A stretch of 64,000 nt of DNA from Rugalucina vietnamica (GCA_964017185.1 OZ024877.1:7852006-7916005), one strand, 5' to 3'. Shown: positions 11,069-23,645, numbered from the stretch's first letter. Notes: generated from the sequence alone by a model not told the origin. Program-made: numbers and translations.

Positions 11069-11245
11069 GAAATATCTCTACAATATCTATGGTTTCAGAC
11101 TTTTCAGAGACACCTAATCTGATTGATGTTCTCTGTTAATTTCATTAATACCCTGCAGTTAGCAAAATCCTGGGAAATGATAATCTTATCACTGGATCAA
11201 ACAAAGAAAATATTTTGGTTTTCAAACAAACATTTCCCATCAATA

Positions 11246-11483
11246 TGAGCCACGTCAGGAGAAAACTGGTCGGCGTGGGTTTCCGACCAGGTCCGACACA
11301 AACCCGCCTGTATAGTCACAGAAGAAGATGAGATCCTTCTTATTTTGGAAACCGGTTGAGGAGAAAATGTCCTATCCATGCAGCGAAAACAAAGGCGCTG
11401 ATCAGCTGTGCAGTTACTGCACAGCTGATCTGTGCCTATGTTATCGCATATGCAAAAGTCTTGTTTACTCATGACGTGGCTCA
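11246..11483 (-). mobile_element. Family A MITE, GTGCA-type hairpin
   Basis: Full-length copy in gene 1 intron 3 with stem GATCAGCTGTGCAGT / ACTGCACAGCTGATC, perfectly paired. Termini are TGAGCCACGTCAGGAG and CATGACGTGGCTCA. Confidence 0.85.
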
Positions 11484-12820
11484 ACTGATGCTGATGCTGA
11501 CAAAACAATGCTTGAAACCTCATTAACCCCCTTCTAAGTAGGAAATGATTAAAACTTCATTAATATTCAGTACTGGTATACATTGTTATGATGCCTTTTA
11601 GTGACATTATTATTTCCTGGAATAATATTCTGATCGTTTTTTTTTTGTCTTGTTTAAGCTGTGTTGTTGTTGTTGGTGGTGGTGGTGGTGGGGGGGGGGG
11701 GGGGGGGGGAGGGGGTAGGGAAGGGGGGGGGGCCAAATGGTGGCACACAAAGAAGTAAGACAAGTCATGTTATTAAAACTACAAGTTGGAGGTGCACACA
11801 CATTTATTAGATGTTTTAAGCAAGAGTGGCACACAAAGAAGTAGGACAAGTCATGTTATTAAAACTACAAGTTGTTTATTAGATGTTTTAAGCAGCTATA
11901 GTCTCACAACTGACTTTTTATGTTGAACTGGCCAAAATTGTCTTTGATTTTCAATAAATACATATACCCCTTTATTATGATACTGATGAGGTTATCATAT
12001 GAGATAATATGAAAATGACTGAGGAATGTAAAATAAAAAGTTTTACAGATTTTCTTGCAGCAGTAAAAAGGATCAGAAAGTAATTAATAAGCTTCATGCC
12101 AACACCCATAATTATGTTTTAATCAGTAGAAGAAACCTCCTCAAGATGAATGTAAAGGTGAAATATCCAATCAGTGTTACTAAACCAGGCCAAACAAAAA
12201 CTATTCTTGTTTCAGGTGCCTTGATGTTGTTTTGCTAACCCTTAAAAGGCCAAACTCATCTTTGAAAACATTTTAAATTCCACAGTCTCATTTATTTAGT
12301 TATTGTTAAATGATGATTGTTAGCTTACATACAGAAAGAGCCTCACAATAATACAGACTAAAATGATAAGTTTAATAGAAGAATAATTGTACTTTGTAAT
12401 AGCAAGACCAAAACTTAAGTTGCACAGAGCCTATTATTCGGAATCAGCGTTGAAAAAAAGTATTTGAAGCTGATAAAATTACTGAAGGGTAGACTGCAGC
12501 TGTAGACTCCTTTTTTTGACAAAACAAAATAAATAAATAAATAAAAAAAATAAATAAATAAATAAAAAAGTACAGTTTGATAATTGTGAGCAGCCACAGA
12601 AACCAAGAAATAATATGTCTTTGTCCTCAGCCTAATTAAACAGGAATAATTAAGGAAACCCCAGCTGTTTTCATTAATCTTAGGCAGGGTGAACCAGAAT
12701 TAAAAAGATAAGAAGGGAAAAAACATAGACCTTTGATAATATGAAATCTTAATGAAGAAAACAGAATGAACAAAATGGTAATTATTGTGAAAAGTTCATT
12801 GTTCATCTAGAAACTAGAAA
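11484..12820. other. Gene 1 intron 3: simple repeats and an 86-bp duplication
   Basis: A purine-rich tract at about 11664-11732 runs from GTTGTTG and GGT repeats into poly-G. TGGCACACAAAGAAGTA begins at 11741 and again at 11827, an imperfect 86-bp tandem duplication whose second copy is shortened. A (AAAT)n tract lies at about 12527-12568. No exon was seen. Confidence 0.6.
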
Positions 12821-13127
12821 TGAGCCTTCGCATGAGAAATCCAACAAAATGGGTTTCCGATCAGGTCTGATATAGAACAGCCTGTAAGTCGACAGGAGCA
12901 GGCTAGAAGCTTGAAATTTTGGATATAAGTAGAAGGGGAATTGCACTATCCATGTAGCGAAAACAAAGTCGCTGATCAGCTTGAAATTTTGGATATAAGT
13001 AGAAGGGGAATTGCACTATCCATGTAGCGAAAACAAAGTCGCTGATCAGCTTCGCAGTTACTGCAAAGCTGATCTGCGTCTTTGTTTTCGCGTATGCAGA
13101 TTGTTGGTTTTCCCATGCGGTAGGTCA
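12821..13127 (-). mobile_element. Family A MITE with 70-bp internal duplication
   Basis: This copy is enlarged to 307 bp by an exact 70-bp tandem duplication spanning the asymmetric arm and the start of the hairpin (TTGAAATTTTGGATATAAGT at 12911 and 12981). The second unit completes a good stem, GATCAGCTTCGCAGT / ACTGCAAAGCTGATC. Confidence 0.85.
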
Positions 13128-13587
13128 AATGGATTGAGAGAAGAATCTTGTCTGTCGAGGCTGGAGATAAGGTGGTGTGGTCACTGGGGGGTGGGGGGGG
13201 GGTTTAGTGCTCATTAATTTGGCTCCTATGTGGCCATAATTGAAAATGAACTTTCTTTCATTTCTTGAAAAGTAGCACATAAAATGCTCATAAGAATAAA
13301 GTTTGAGCTTTGAACCAGTTAAGCATCACTCACAGAGCTAAAACAATAACCCCCATGAAAAAATAATTTTGTTAATCAGTACATGAAGTTTATTCATGTA
13401 ACACTGTTATTTTTCTCGATAGAATTAGCCAAGCTTTGCCTTCCCAACACATTCTTAGTTTGTTTATAAAGATGAACAATTTATTGTTTAATCCAGACCA
13501 TTGTAAATGTAATGGTATGTACTTTTTGGCAGTGATCAATGCAGATGTAAAAGAGAAAAACAAATAAAATGACACGAACACAACAAA

Positions 13588-13705
13588 CAAAACCAAATTT
13601 TTGCCTATGCGAAAACAAAGGTGCAGATCAGCTGTGCAGTAACTGCACAGCTGATCAGCACCTTTGTTTTCGCTGCACAGATAGTACAATTTCAAGGTTC
13701 TGGCC
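13588..13705 (+). mobile_element. Family A MITE, truncated, GTGCA-type hairpin
   Basis: The hairpin is intact and perfectly paired (GATCAGCTGTGCAGT / ACTGCACAGCTGATC). Both outer termini are missing, and the asymmetric arm ends shortly after GGTTCTGGCCTT. Confidence 0.75.
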
Positions 13706-14279
13706 TTAAATGGACTTGTCTTCTGTTTAGTATGATCCAAGTCATTGCTAAACACAATATAACGTTTTGTTGTTTTGTCGCTCCGTAGATCAATTTTCTT
13801 GGCGTCATGAGGTTGACAGTTCATTATGATCCGAAGATGTGATTTTCTTAATTAACGGCCCTAACGTCAGACTCGTAAAGATTTGCTTGATTGGGTTAGC
13901 CCGAATTCAGTAAGCAATTAATAATGGAAATGGCTTTTAAGAGGATAGTCTTTATATTGATGTCGGGGCTTTAATTTGCTTAATATCCAGCTTGGACGAA
14001 ATTTCTAATTCACATATTTGGCAAAGAGTTCATTTAGGGCTCTGTGAGTTTTCTTAGTGCACATGTTGGTGTTTGATTTTATTTTTTTTATTCTTTATTT
14101 TTTTTTCCAAATTTGGAGTATGAAAATGGTTTGAATTTGTTCTATATTGATAAAAACAATTCATTGTATCTCACACATTATAGCAATATGTTGTCTTCTC
14201 TTCTCCTTCCATCAAGAATTTTTCGTTGTCTTCAAGAGTTAAAATACTGCAGTCGGCCAATATTGAAACATTTTAGCTT
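13706..14279. other. Gene 1 intron 3, MITE-free AT-rich stretch
   Basis: Sequence of about 13830-14010 is rich in TTAATTAA/CAATTAA-type motifs and contains no recognised repeat. This resembles conserved non-coding DNA, but conservation cannot be judged here. Confidence 0.3.
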
Positions 14280-14556
14280 CATCACGAAAACATGTCCGTG
14301 TAATGTATACCCCTTGAACCCCACTTTTCTATAGCAAAACTGGGGTATGCAGGGTATAACTTTTTTTCTTATTTTTGCTCCAAAACATAGATTGTGGGTA
14401 CTCGTTAGAACCGCCTCGCCAAGGCGGTTCTAACGTGTACCCACAATCTATGTTTTGAGCAAAAATAAGAAAAATGTCAAAATTTTTCCTTTGGAAATTT
14501 TTATTTTATACAACTTTAAAAATCTCTGTCTATTGCATGGGCATGTTTTTGTAATG
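14280..14556 (-). mobile_element. Family B MITE, full length, inverted
   Basis: The inverted copy starts CATCACGAAAACATGTCC and ends GGGCATGTTTTTGTAATG. Its stem is near perfect: GTACTCGTTAGAACCGCC against GGCGGTTCTAACGTGTAC. It lies in gene 1 intron 3. Confidence 0.85.
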
Positions 14557-17325
14557 TTCACTAACTGGACTGTGATGATGGGAAGATGTTATGATTGTAT
14601 GGTCACTTTGTCCGTTGTAAGACAATGAGCAATTTTTTGCTTCTGGCACATTCTTCCATGCAATATGTTTTCTTCACTTTCAAATCAAGCAAAGCATATT
14701 GTCAGTTATTGGTAAAAAAGTGGACACTAAATACTGGTAAACTGCCTTTTACAGTCTCACTAACAGTGGTATTTAGTTATTGACCATCCACACATTTAAG
14801 TTCGTTTTTATTATGTTGGACAAAAAGTGGTTAAAACTGGAATAAGTGATTACTTGTTCCAAGAAAAGTTCCAGAATAGTTTATATATAATTTATTGACA
14901 ATCAGAATAATTGTTCTCGTGGATTAATTTCTAAATTCGTAGTTAGTCATGTAGAAAATGCTTAAGTCTTCTGTCAACCAGTATAATTTACGGCCTGGAT
15001 CAGATTCTTCATTAATATGATTGCTGATAAAACATTTTAGCACATAACCATTTTGGGAATTACTACAGCTTTCTTTGCTCATTAGACTTTTGTTTAGTTC
15101 TAAGTACACTGTCAAACCAATCTGACAATGAAGAAAGTATTTTAAGTATTGGCACTCAACATTATAAGGTTTGCACTGGGAAATGCCTATCATGCTGTCG
15201 ACTAATGTTTTATAAAGGTATAAAGCTTGATTTATAAAGGCAAACCGCCCATCAGGGGGGAACATGTTTGACAGTATGATTGGTCAGAATTCCACCCATG
15301 CACTCTGTGACAGACCTTTTGGCATCTTACGCGTTTAAACATGGTTGGAATTAAAAAGAAAAAAAAAATGAGTTTCAAGTGAGAGCTGATGTTAATAGCT
15401 AGCTAATCAATAAAAAAAACAACAACAACAACAAAAAAACAAAAGAAGTATAAGCTTTTATAAAAAGCTAAACACTAGCCCCAAGTGTCTGTGAATTTTC
15501 CCCAAATTACAAATTACCCAACCAAATATGCATAAAATGCAAAGAAGCACTACTTAACTTTTTCCATGAAGAAATAATTCTTCACTGTCATTGAAAATTA
15601 GTGAGATAATTTGAATGTCCCTGAAAAACTCAAAAGCCTAACCAATATTGAAACAAGTAGTACTTTCTGTAAGTTTGTTATACTTGTCACTTCCCTTAAC
15701 TTGTTATGTGCGGAAAGCGGAGAAGAATTAATTTGTACAAAAAGCATTTTCTTTGTAAGATTAATTTCTATTTACTCCTAATATAATTAAATATTGGGAT
15801 GCTGGTGCTCATTCATGTGTAAGCTCATTCCAATTATGTTACAGGAGCGAGGGCATTTTGGCATTTTGTTCACAGTTTACAATTTCTTTAGCAACTAGAT
15901 CATGCAAAGGCTGTCAGTGCCATTACCTTTATGTTAGCAGTTAATCAGTACTTTATTTGCCTTCCTTTTAAATAAAAATTAAAACTTAGATCCTTTAAGA
16001 GCAGCGAACACATTAATGAGAAAGGTGATGGGCCATACCGCGGTTTCGACTTAGTCTCGTCAGTGACCCTTTAGATTTGGCAACATGGAGCCAAAGAAAA
16101 TTACTGGATTTTTGCAACTTTCAACAGGGTAGTCGATACAAAGACTATTTTTATCTAAATGGGGCCAAATGTATTAAACATTGGTAAGAAAATGAATCTT
16201 AACCGATAATAAATTTCTGATTTCTCAGAATACCCTCGCTGATCTCAAAGGACCAAAAGGAAAATATAACCTGCACTATGGATGAAAAGCAACTAACAAC
16301 AGTTACTGCTGATCCTTAATCAACAGGTTGGAGAATGGTGAAAGAATCAAGCAAATTCTCTTGCTAGGCCACATTAAAAATTAGCAATGTTGTCCCCTCA
16401 GTTTTGGGGTAATAACACTGAATTGCCAATGGGGGGAAAACAAACAGCATTGTAGGTACAAATAATAATAATGAAAAAAAAATCAGAGGGAATCTATTCA
16501 GGAGAAAAAAAAAAAGGAATATTTGCGTCTAGTATATTATGGTCAAAGGGAAATAAATCATATACAGTGTTCATTTTATAGCTGTTCTATCAAATGTTAA
16601 TTCCAAGACCATTTCCAATACCACACTGGGTGCTTGGATTCTTAGAAACTCAGTGACAAAACATTGCAGACACTAATTGTTTCAGTTCGCTAAGCTGGGT
16701 GATTTCTAGATGACGTGATTTTGCATTTGAAAGGACGAATTAGGCCCGTCTTTGCCTTCGATCAAAGCACGCTCAACCTTACTAATGTGTTTTAAATGAC
16801 TTCTTTACTCCGGGATAATAACAGAATTAAGCAGCTTAAAGCTTATTAGCTATCCGAAATTGGTCAATTTAATTAGCTCTTGGTTGCCTTTGGATAAATC
16901 AGGGTGTATAATTGCGCAAAATGTCTTGTTAGTGAAACGAGATGTAACAGCGTTAACTTATTTCAGCTTGTTAGCTTATTCCGTGTCTATATTAGAAAAT
17001 CAGACGCTGTTTACTTGGTATAGTGTGTTATTTTTTCCCTTTCCTGATGAAATAGGTTTTAATTGCTCCATTTTCCAGACTTTACGAGATGAAATTAAAC
17101 CGTATGAAAAGAATTGCGGCTTATAGAAACAAATAATTGTATACTTGAGATGGTGTAAAATCCATAATTACGTAGGAAATAATGTAAGAAGTTTTAATAA
17201 TCTGAAAAATCACAGACTATAAGCCCATTTTAGCCAGGCAAAAGTCAAGACCCACCCATATGCCACTCAAGTTGATTTTACTTGAATTATTCCACTCTGA
17301 TTTTAGATATAATTTCTTTATCATA
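14557..17325. other. Gene 1 intron 3, long repeat-free stretch
   Basis: Nearly 2.8 kb lacks all repeat families found elsewhere in the window. The 15.8-17.2 kb part is AT-rich with many homeodomain-like TAAT/ATTA cores. The reading frame at 16860-17126 is open for 88 codons but lacks coding character and splice support. This is a plausible intronic regulatory region; no specific site is claimed. Confidence 0.3.
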
Positions 17326-17561
17326 TGAGCCGCCTCGTGGGAAAACCAGCAATGTGGTTTCCGAACAGGTCCGACACAAACCGGCCTGTACAAGCACAGA
17401 AAAGAGCTAGAAGCTTGAAATTTCGGATTTAAGTAGAAGAGGAATTGTACTATCCGAGTAGCGAAAACAAAGGCGCTGATCAGCTTCGCGGTTACCGCGA
17501 AGCTGATCTGCGTCTTTGTTTTCGCCTATGCAGATTGTTGGTTTTCCCATGAGGTGGCTCA
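17326..17561 (-). mobile_element. Family A MITE, full length
   Basis: This 236-bp copy has an almost perfect hairpin (AGCTTCGCGGTTACCGCGAA at its centre) and termini TGAGCCGCCTCGTGGGAAAA and GTTTTCCCATGAGGTGGCTC. It lies 297 bp upstream of the last exon of gene 1. Confidence 0.87.
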
Positions 17562-17858
17562 AATAATAGTTGTTGTGCATGTATTGTTAAAATCATGCGT
17601 TTTGCTCATATTAAAAGTCACCAGTTGGGTTCCTCTCTTTTTGCATTTTGGAAATCCCTGAACCCCCAAAACTAAAAACCCCCAAAACTAAACATCTTAA
17701 CTTGCAAAAACATATGTTGACCTGTCTTATTAAGATCAGTGTTTGCTTTCTAACCTTTGAATTTTCAACATACATGGTAATACTGTTTAAACCGGAATGA
17801 GTTTGTCATATTGTTATCTGCTTTCTTGGAATTCATAATGAATTTTCTTTTTCTTCAG

Positions 17859-17940
17859 ATTGGCATTGTATGAGAAGAAGGATGAAAACTTTGGACTTTG
17901 GAGAGATGATGAGGAAATAGATCTGGCCCCGAAGTTATAG
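17859..17940 (+). CDS. Gene 1, terminal exon
   Basis: The acceptor TTTTTCTTCAG (ending 17858) has a good pyrimidine tract. The exon completes an AGA codon with the preceding exon and then encodes 26 residues, ending DDEEIDLAPKL, before TAG at 17938-17940. The acidic, charged C-terminus fits the composition of the rest of the protein. Total predicted length is 860 residues without the microexon and 872 with it, counted from 7776. No AATAAA was seen in the first 700 bp downstream. Confidence 0.7.
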
Positions 17941-17985
17941 AACTTTTTTTATGCTCAGCTCAGCTGAGACTAAAATTTATCCTGC

Positions 17986-18181
17986 CAGGGTTCAAACTAG
18001 CCAAGAAATTTAGGGAGAATTTTTGTCTCTCCCTAAGAAAATTTGGGAGAAGTTTTTACTTTAACTTCAGGTTTGCCTATATATTCTATACATTTTCACT
18101 TCTCCCTCAGCAGAAAATAGGGAGAAGTTTGTTCATTTAGGGAGACTATTTCTCCCTAGTCGCCCTATAGGCTATTCCCTG
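17986..18181. mobile_element. Fold-back hAT-like non-autonomous element
   Basis: The element begins CAGGGTTCAAACTAGCC and ends CGCCCTATAGGCTATTCCCTG, giving CAGGG/CCCTG termini. Inside are inverted runs of GGGAGAA and TTCTCCC. Target duplication is not clear. If transcribed with gene 1 it lies in the 3' UTR, 46 bp after the stop codon. Confidence 0.45.
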
Positions 18182-18239
18182 CTTGCTCATAAAATAATGT
18201 TAAAATGCCAATTGTTTGCATTTTAACATTTATGAGCAG
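18181..18239. repeat. Small perfect-stem hairpin
   Basis: GCTCATAAA and TGTTAAAATGC face GCATTTTAACA and TTTATGAGC around a 9-nt loop. It directly follows the 17986-18181 element. Confidence 0.6.
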
Positions 18240-19055
18240 GATAGATTACTAGTTTTTGAGTTTTGAACCTGATTTATTCACTAACTTTGACTAGTTCAAC
18301 ATTTATGAGCATCTGAAATTTCAAGCTCAGTTGTAAAAAAGTTTTACAACCTCGGGGCCTGATTTCTTCAAAGATTTCTACAACCATTCTTGTCGTTCAG
18401 CTGGTTCAAGAAGGGTACAGGTTGGCCATATTCAAGGCTGGCTGTCATCTTTAGATGCTTGTCCAAGAAGTGTGAATATTTGAATGCAAAAATACCTCCA
18501 AGCAAAAATATGTCATATGGCTGTAGTACCCCTCAACAACTAAGAAAGCACATCTAGACTACCTTGAACCTTCCACAGACTAATAGCGAAGGAAATTTTT
18601 CAAATTTTCAAATACGCATTTCGTATTTAAGATTCACTGTTATGAAAAACAATAACCAAAAAACATGATGTTATATGTATGCTTCCCACCTATTTTATTA
18701 GATGTATTTTGCACTTCTGTTTGTCTTTCATAATAGTTTTATACTTTATTTTGCAATTTTCTGTCTTTCACTACTACTAACTACTAATACGGCTAGTACG
18801 CTTTTGTTCTTGGTCAGTTAGCTGTTAAGTGATTTTTGAAGATTTTTGGACGTAAAAATATTGTCGTAACTATGCTTAATTTCAAACAAATTGTGACTAA
18901 TGCTGCATTAAAACTTTTTTCTTGGCAGCCATTGTAGACTTTGACAAAACATCGAAATGTGTCACGATATTAGATTATTAATGCAGTTGTCTAGAATGTG
19001 AAGGACCGGCATTGACATGCTTATATCCATAGATCTTGGAGCAACTTGGCATCGC
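18240..19055. other. Downstream of gene 1, no feature seen
   Basis: AT-rich sequence that may include the rest of a 3' UTR. No poly-A signal or repeat boundary was recognised. Confidence 0.4.
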
Positions 19056-19275
19056 CATTATGAAAACACACCCATGTACTATAACATATAGATTTTTTCC
19101 CAAGTTGCAAAAATTGAAAATTTTTGACGTTTTTCTTACTTTTGCTCAAAACATTGATTGTGGGTATACATGTACGTTAGAACCGCCTCGCCGAAAAATA
19201 TGAAGGTATACCCCAATTTTTCTACATGAAAGGGGTTTAAGGGGGTATTTATTTCATGGACATGCTTTCCTGATA
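19056..19275 (+). mobile_element. Family B MITE with one hairpin arm deleted
   Basis: Termini are CATTATGAAAACACACCC and GACATGCTTTCCTGATA. The left stem arm is present up to GTTAGAACCGCCTCGCCG, but the right arm is missing; sequence jumps to AAAAATATGAAGGTATACCCC. Confidence 0.75.
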
Positions 19276-19343
19276 CCCAGGACATCCGGTTTAGTCTCTT
19301 CCATGGCTAGTCGCGGAAACCATGTTGTACTATGAGAAAACCT

Positions 19344-19598
19344 ACATTACGAACACACACCCATGTAATATAGATTTTTTCCCCAAGTTGTAAAAATTGA
19401 AAATTTTCAGTGAAATTTTTTTTTATATTTTTCTTATTTTTGCTCAAAACATAGATAGTGAGTCCAGATTGTGAGTACACTTAATCTATGTTTTGGAGCA
19501 AAAATAAGAAAAATAGGTATACCCCTGCATACCCCAGTTTTGCTATATAAAAGTGGGGAATAAGGGGGTATATATTACATGGAAATGTTACCCTGATG
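19344..19598 (+). mobile_element. Family B MITE, shortened hairpin
   Basis: Termini are CATTACGAACACACACCC and GAAATGTTACCCTGATG. The stem is reduced to ACATAGATAGTGAGTCCAG and a diverged right arm. It sits only 69 bp from the previous family B copy, in the same orientation. Confidence 0.75.
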
Positions 19599-20159
19599 TA
19601 GCAAAGAGGTAACACAACATGAATGTAGATAAATAATTGATCAAAATTCTACGGTGCAATATGTTACGAGAAAACGGGCTGCCCAAGTCACTGGGAACAT
19701 AATGAACAGCATTACACTAGAGAAATGACATATTAGGATGTGGACAGTGTTGTAAATAAAAATAATGAAGTCCCAGATCTGACAGCATTTTAAGGTCTGA
19801 TCGTGATCTTTGCTATTTGGTGTTCATAATATTTTAGAAATAATTGTGGATCTGAACCAATTTTTGTGTCTAAAAAGAATTTCTATTGTTTGTCTTTCAT
19901 AATTGTTTGTACTTACACGTAATTTCGCAAATTATTGTCTTTCAGCACCACACTGATGTTTTTTTGCTCAATGTTTATTAATTTACATGTTCTGAGATTC
20001 ACATGTTTCACCTGTGACTGCAGTCACCCAATATACCTGTTATTCTTACAGCGCAGATTGACGCAACATCACATGACGTGACAAAGTGGAGTATAGTGAT
20101 TGGAAGCTGGATTGATTTGGCTGCAACCTACAGTGATGAATTATTTGCCTTGCTGTAGA
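19599..20159. other. Intergenic, no feature seen
   Basis: No reading frame or repeat termini were recognised. Confidence 0.45.
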
Positions 20160-20163
20160 TTAA

Positions 20164-20476
20164 TGCACTAGTCATTTGTTACCACGCCCCCCCCACCCCC
20201 CCACCCCCAGCCATGGGGAATAGCGAGGACTGACTTTTGGTCCAGCAAATCCCGGCTAAAAGCCCCACCGGGGACTGCTTGTTGGTAAAACAACAGCTGT
20301 TCTCCCCCACAGCCTGCTAGCTTTTCATTTCACGGCCCTTTTTGCCTATATAAGGCAAACCCCGGGTGTTTCCCCCGCACTGCCGTGGCAAAACTGGTCA
20401 AAGCCCCGCTCATTTCCATGGCTTTCCTCCACCCTACCCCGGTGAAGGGGTGCCATGGTTACAAATGACTGGTGCA
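20164..20476. mobile_element. piggyBac-like non-autonomous element
   Basis: This 313-bp element has inverted termini of about 21 bp: TGCACTAGTCATTTGTTACC at the left, mirrored by GGTTACAAATGACTGGTGCA at the right. The left flank is TTAA (20160-20163) and the right flank TAAA, one mismatch from a TTAA duplication. A C-rich run follows the left terminus. TTAA targeting is typical of piggyBac; no transposase is present. Confidence 0.6.
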
Positions 20477-20549
20477 TAAAGCCAAATGGACACGGTTTCC
20501 GCACACTATTTTGTCACATGTAGCGTGACGTGTGATGTGATGCATCATA

Positions 20550-20671
20550 TGAGCTGCGTCATGAGAAAACCAACATCGTGGTTTCCGAACAGGTCCAACA
20601 CAAACCAAGCTGTACAAGGACAGAAGAAGGCTTGAGGCTTGAAATTTTAGATTTAGAAAGTAGAGAAATTG
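20550..20671 (-). mobile_element. Family A MITE, left half, split by mariner-like insertion
   Basis: The element runs from TGAGCTGCGTCATGAGAAAA to AGAGAAATTG and stops exactly at a TA where another element is inserted. The missing half resumes at 22681. Confidence 0.85.
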
Positions 20672-22680
20672 TACGAGGGGGGTTCAGAAAGTTTTGTCAT
20701 AGGTGTTATAACTTTGTTAATAGACATAATAGGTTGCTGTATTATACCTTGATTGAAAGGGCTACATTTCTCCTTTATAATGATGCCAAAACAATGCACG
20801 AAAAGAAATAAATACTTTGAAATAGACGCCTTGAAAGACACCAGGGGTAAACCACTGGCACGTTTTCTTAAAGGATCTCGGAAGAATTCTATTGTGAGGT
20901 TGCCCAAGAAATTTTCAAAATCTCACGTTCCAGGCACTGAAATGAAGTGTATTGCAGTCGAAAAATAAGTTTCTGTTGTATTTAGACATGTAATGTTGTG
21001 TGTGAGTCAAGCAGTGACTTCTATGAAAAATGGACAAAATCTTTCAATTTAACATAGATTCATATAGGAATTAGGAAACGTTTTATAAGACCATGTTCCC
21101 CCCCTTGCCCAATCAAAATATTTTCAATACAACTGTATTTTTGTAATTGACATATTATATCAAAATGCCATGTTTGGGCAAGGGGGGGAAGGCTGTCAAA
21201 AAGCCACAAAACCCATAAATGGGCTCAGCACAATTATTTGTTATGTACCAAGGCTATGGAAATATACTGTATATGTATGTTCTACCTGAATGAACAGACT
21301 ACCTGTCCTATTTTAACAGGTATACACAAAGTGTACACCTTATGATGCATATAAGTATACTGCGCAGAATATGTTTATCCATTTCTGACGCTTTATGTTT
21401 TATTTGAGATATGCCTCAATGGACTTAAAATCTAATGTCACTTCAGCACCACACAATGAATGATTTTACCCTAATAAGATGCATGCAAGATATTGTCAGA
21501 AGAACTTGCCATATGTCTAAAAACATATGGAGTCAATGTTCAAAAGTAAAAGTTGATTATTATATTTTGCACAGTTTATTTAAGATACAGGTATTTGCAT
21601 AAGTAATGGACAGTGTTATTTACAGTTACCAATCTAGTAAAGATTATGTACATGTTTTTCCTGCATTAATCATTTCTACCCAAAACTTTAGGTTGCAATA
21701 AGCATATTGCTGTATTTTCTTGATAATCTATGGCAAAAAATATGTTTTCTGACAAAATTTTTTTTTAAAAAATCTGACCCCCTCCATCTTTGACACAGAT
21801 CTATGTTGCCGGTATGTAACATCAAGAGGTTTCAACCATGTTGTTGCATTTATCAAATGTTATATTTTACTGAAAATGCAACTGATATTCTATACAAATA
21901 ACACAGAAGCCGCCAGAAACGCTAAAAATTTAGGCGGGAAACATAGACTTTCTTCCGAGATCCTTTGTGAATATTATTTAAAGAAAATCGACTTCGAAAA
22001 AATATAATCCATGTAATATATTTTTGAAACATAGATGAATATATCCTGCAAAAATCAAAATCATTCAGCTGAATTTAATTGAGTTATAGTAAAATGAAAT
22101 ATTGAAATTGGCTTGTTGTACATACATTAAAAATACGGTTTAAAATTCAAATGACATTTATTGACATCTACATGTAGTCCAGGGAGCTTAAAATGCATTT
22201 TACCATTTAATTGTTTCATCCTTGCGTGCTCTATAGTAAACTTATAAAAAAGCAAACACATATAATGGTGCAGCGGTGCCAGAAACGCTATAGGGGTACG
22301 TATTTTAATGACGTCATATACATCGCTTTATTATAAAGTCAGCATAGCATCGATAACGGCAATTTTTGTCACATTGCTTTTTCTAAATATATTATTACTT
22401 ATAACTGTAAAGTTGGAGAAAATTTGATCGGAAGTTATAAAGATATAACGCATGAAACGCACACAATAATATTCACAAATTCAAGAAAACGTGCCAGTGG
22501 TTTTACCCCAGGTGTCTTTCAAGGCATGTATTTCGAAGTATTTATTTCGTTCGTGCATTGTTTTGGCATCATTATAAAGGAGAAATGGAGCCCTTTCAAT
22601 CAAGGAATAATACAGCAACCTATCATGTATATTAACAAAGTTATAACACCTATGACAGAACTTTCTGAACCACCCTCGTA
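20672..22680. mobile_element. Mariner-like non-autonomous element with ~200-bp terminal inverted repeats
   Basis: This 2009-bp insertion interrupts a family A MITE at a TA. It begins TACGAGGGGGGTTCAGAAAG and ends CTTTCTGAACCACCCTCGTA. The inverted repeats extend about 200 bp on each side (20672-20873 and 22482-22680) at high identity; both include GTCATAGGTGTTATAACTTT. The TA target and TACGAGGG terminus fit the Tc1/mariner superfamily. No transposase frame exists inside, so it must have been moved in trans. Confidence 0.75.
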
Positions 22681-22792
22681 CTATCCATGTAGCGAAAACA
22701 AAGGCGCTGATCAGCTTCGCAGTTACTGCGAAGCTGATCTGTGCCTATGTTTTCGCACATGTGAAATGCTGGTTTTTTCATGATGCGGCTCA
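22681..22792 (-). mobile_element. Family A MITE, right half
   Basis: Continues from 20671 with CTATCCATGTAGCGAAAAC, a complete hairpin (AGCTTCGCAGTTACTGCGAA centre) and terminus CATGATGCGGCTCA. Joined, the two halves give about 234 bp, the normal family length. Confidence 0.85.
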
Positions 22793-23645
22793 TATGTAAA
22801 CAAAGAAATTTGTTAGCATTACAGGTATACTGTGTGGTAATTGAAGCAACCTGTAAGAATGTTTTCAATTTCCTTGTGAACAAAAATATGATATACTCGT
22901 ATAAGTGTATGAAATGTACCTATGACTTTCATATTATTTGTATTTGCTTTGCATAATATCATGATATAGAAGTACATGTATGTATGTGTGTGCAATTAAA
23001 AATGTTATCTGTTTTTCAAAACCATACATTATTTACTTTATTGTTCAAAACAGTGTTGACTGCAATGAAACAGCAATTCATATTTTTGAGCATGAATTAT
23101 GTTTTCAAATAAACTTACATGTTATCATTCAAGTTATTTTAGAAAAATTATCAATATAAGCGCTGTTCTTTGTTGGGAAACAAAGTCCGTGTATGCTATC
23201 ATTTTGTGTATACGTCATACAACAGAGCGGGTGTTCACATAATTTCAGAAATCGCGCGTTGCTATTTTCATATGCTGAATATTATTATCACTAATAAGCA
23301 ATATTTTCTATCCTTGAAACAATTGTCAACATTTAGAACACTTGGGAACTTTTCAGTTTCCAAGTGTTCTCAGCGACCAGACGATGAATTGTCAAAGTTT
23401 TTACAGTTATACAACCAAAAATGTGTGCTGCACATGATATGATATTTAAAATATTTCACAAATAACTTACGCAAACAGCACTAGAAATTTTCCGAACTTG
23501 GGTTTAGTCCAAACTGTTAAAATTCTCTGTGACGTCATCGTTGTGTGTGCAATTACATGATAGCTTACACAGAGTTTGTTTCCTGACAGTGGCTGTTGTT
23601 AGTCTTGCAAACAAAATGTGTTATGCATAATGTGGATGTATTAAA
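22793..23645. other. Intergenic with one hairpin
   Basis: A palindrome lies at about 23336-23369 (GAACACTTGGGAAC against GTTTCCAAGTGTTC). A TGACGTCA octamer lies at 23530. No gene was supported. Confidence 0.45.

Noticed and set aside
16860..17126. 88-codon open frame in gene 1 intron 3
   Set aside because: AT-rich, hydrophobic by composition, no splice sites and no coding signature.
23336..23369. Hairpin considered as a terminator or RNA gene
   Set aside because: Isolated palindrome in eukaryotic intergenic DNA with no supporting context.
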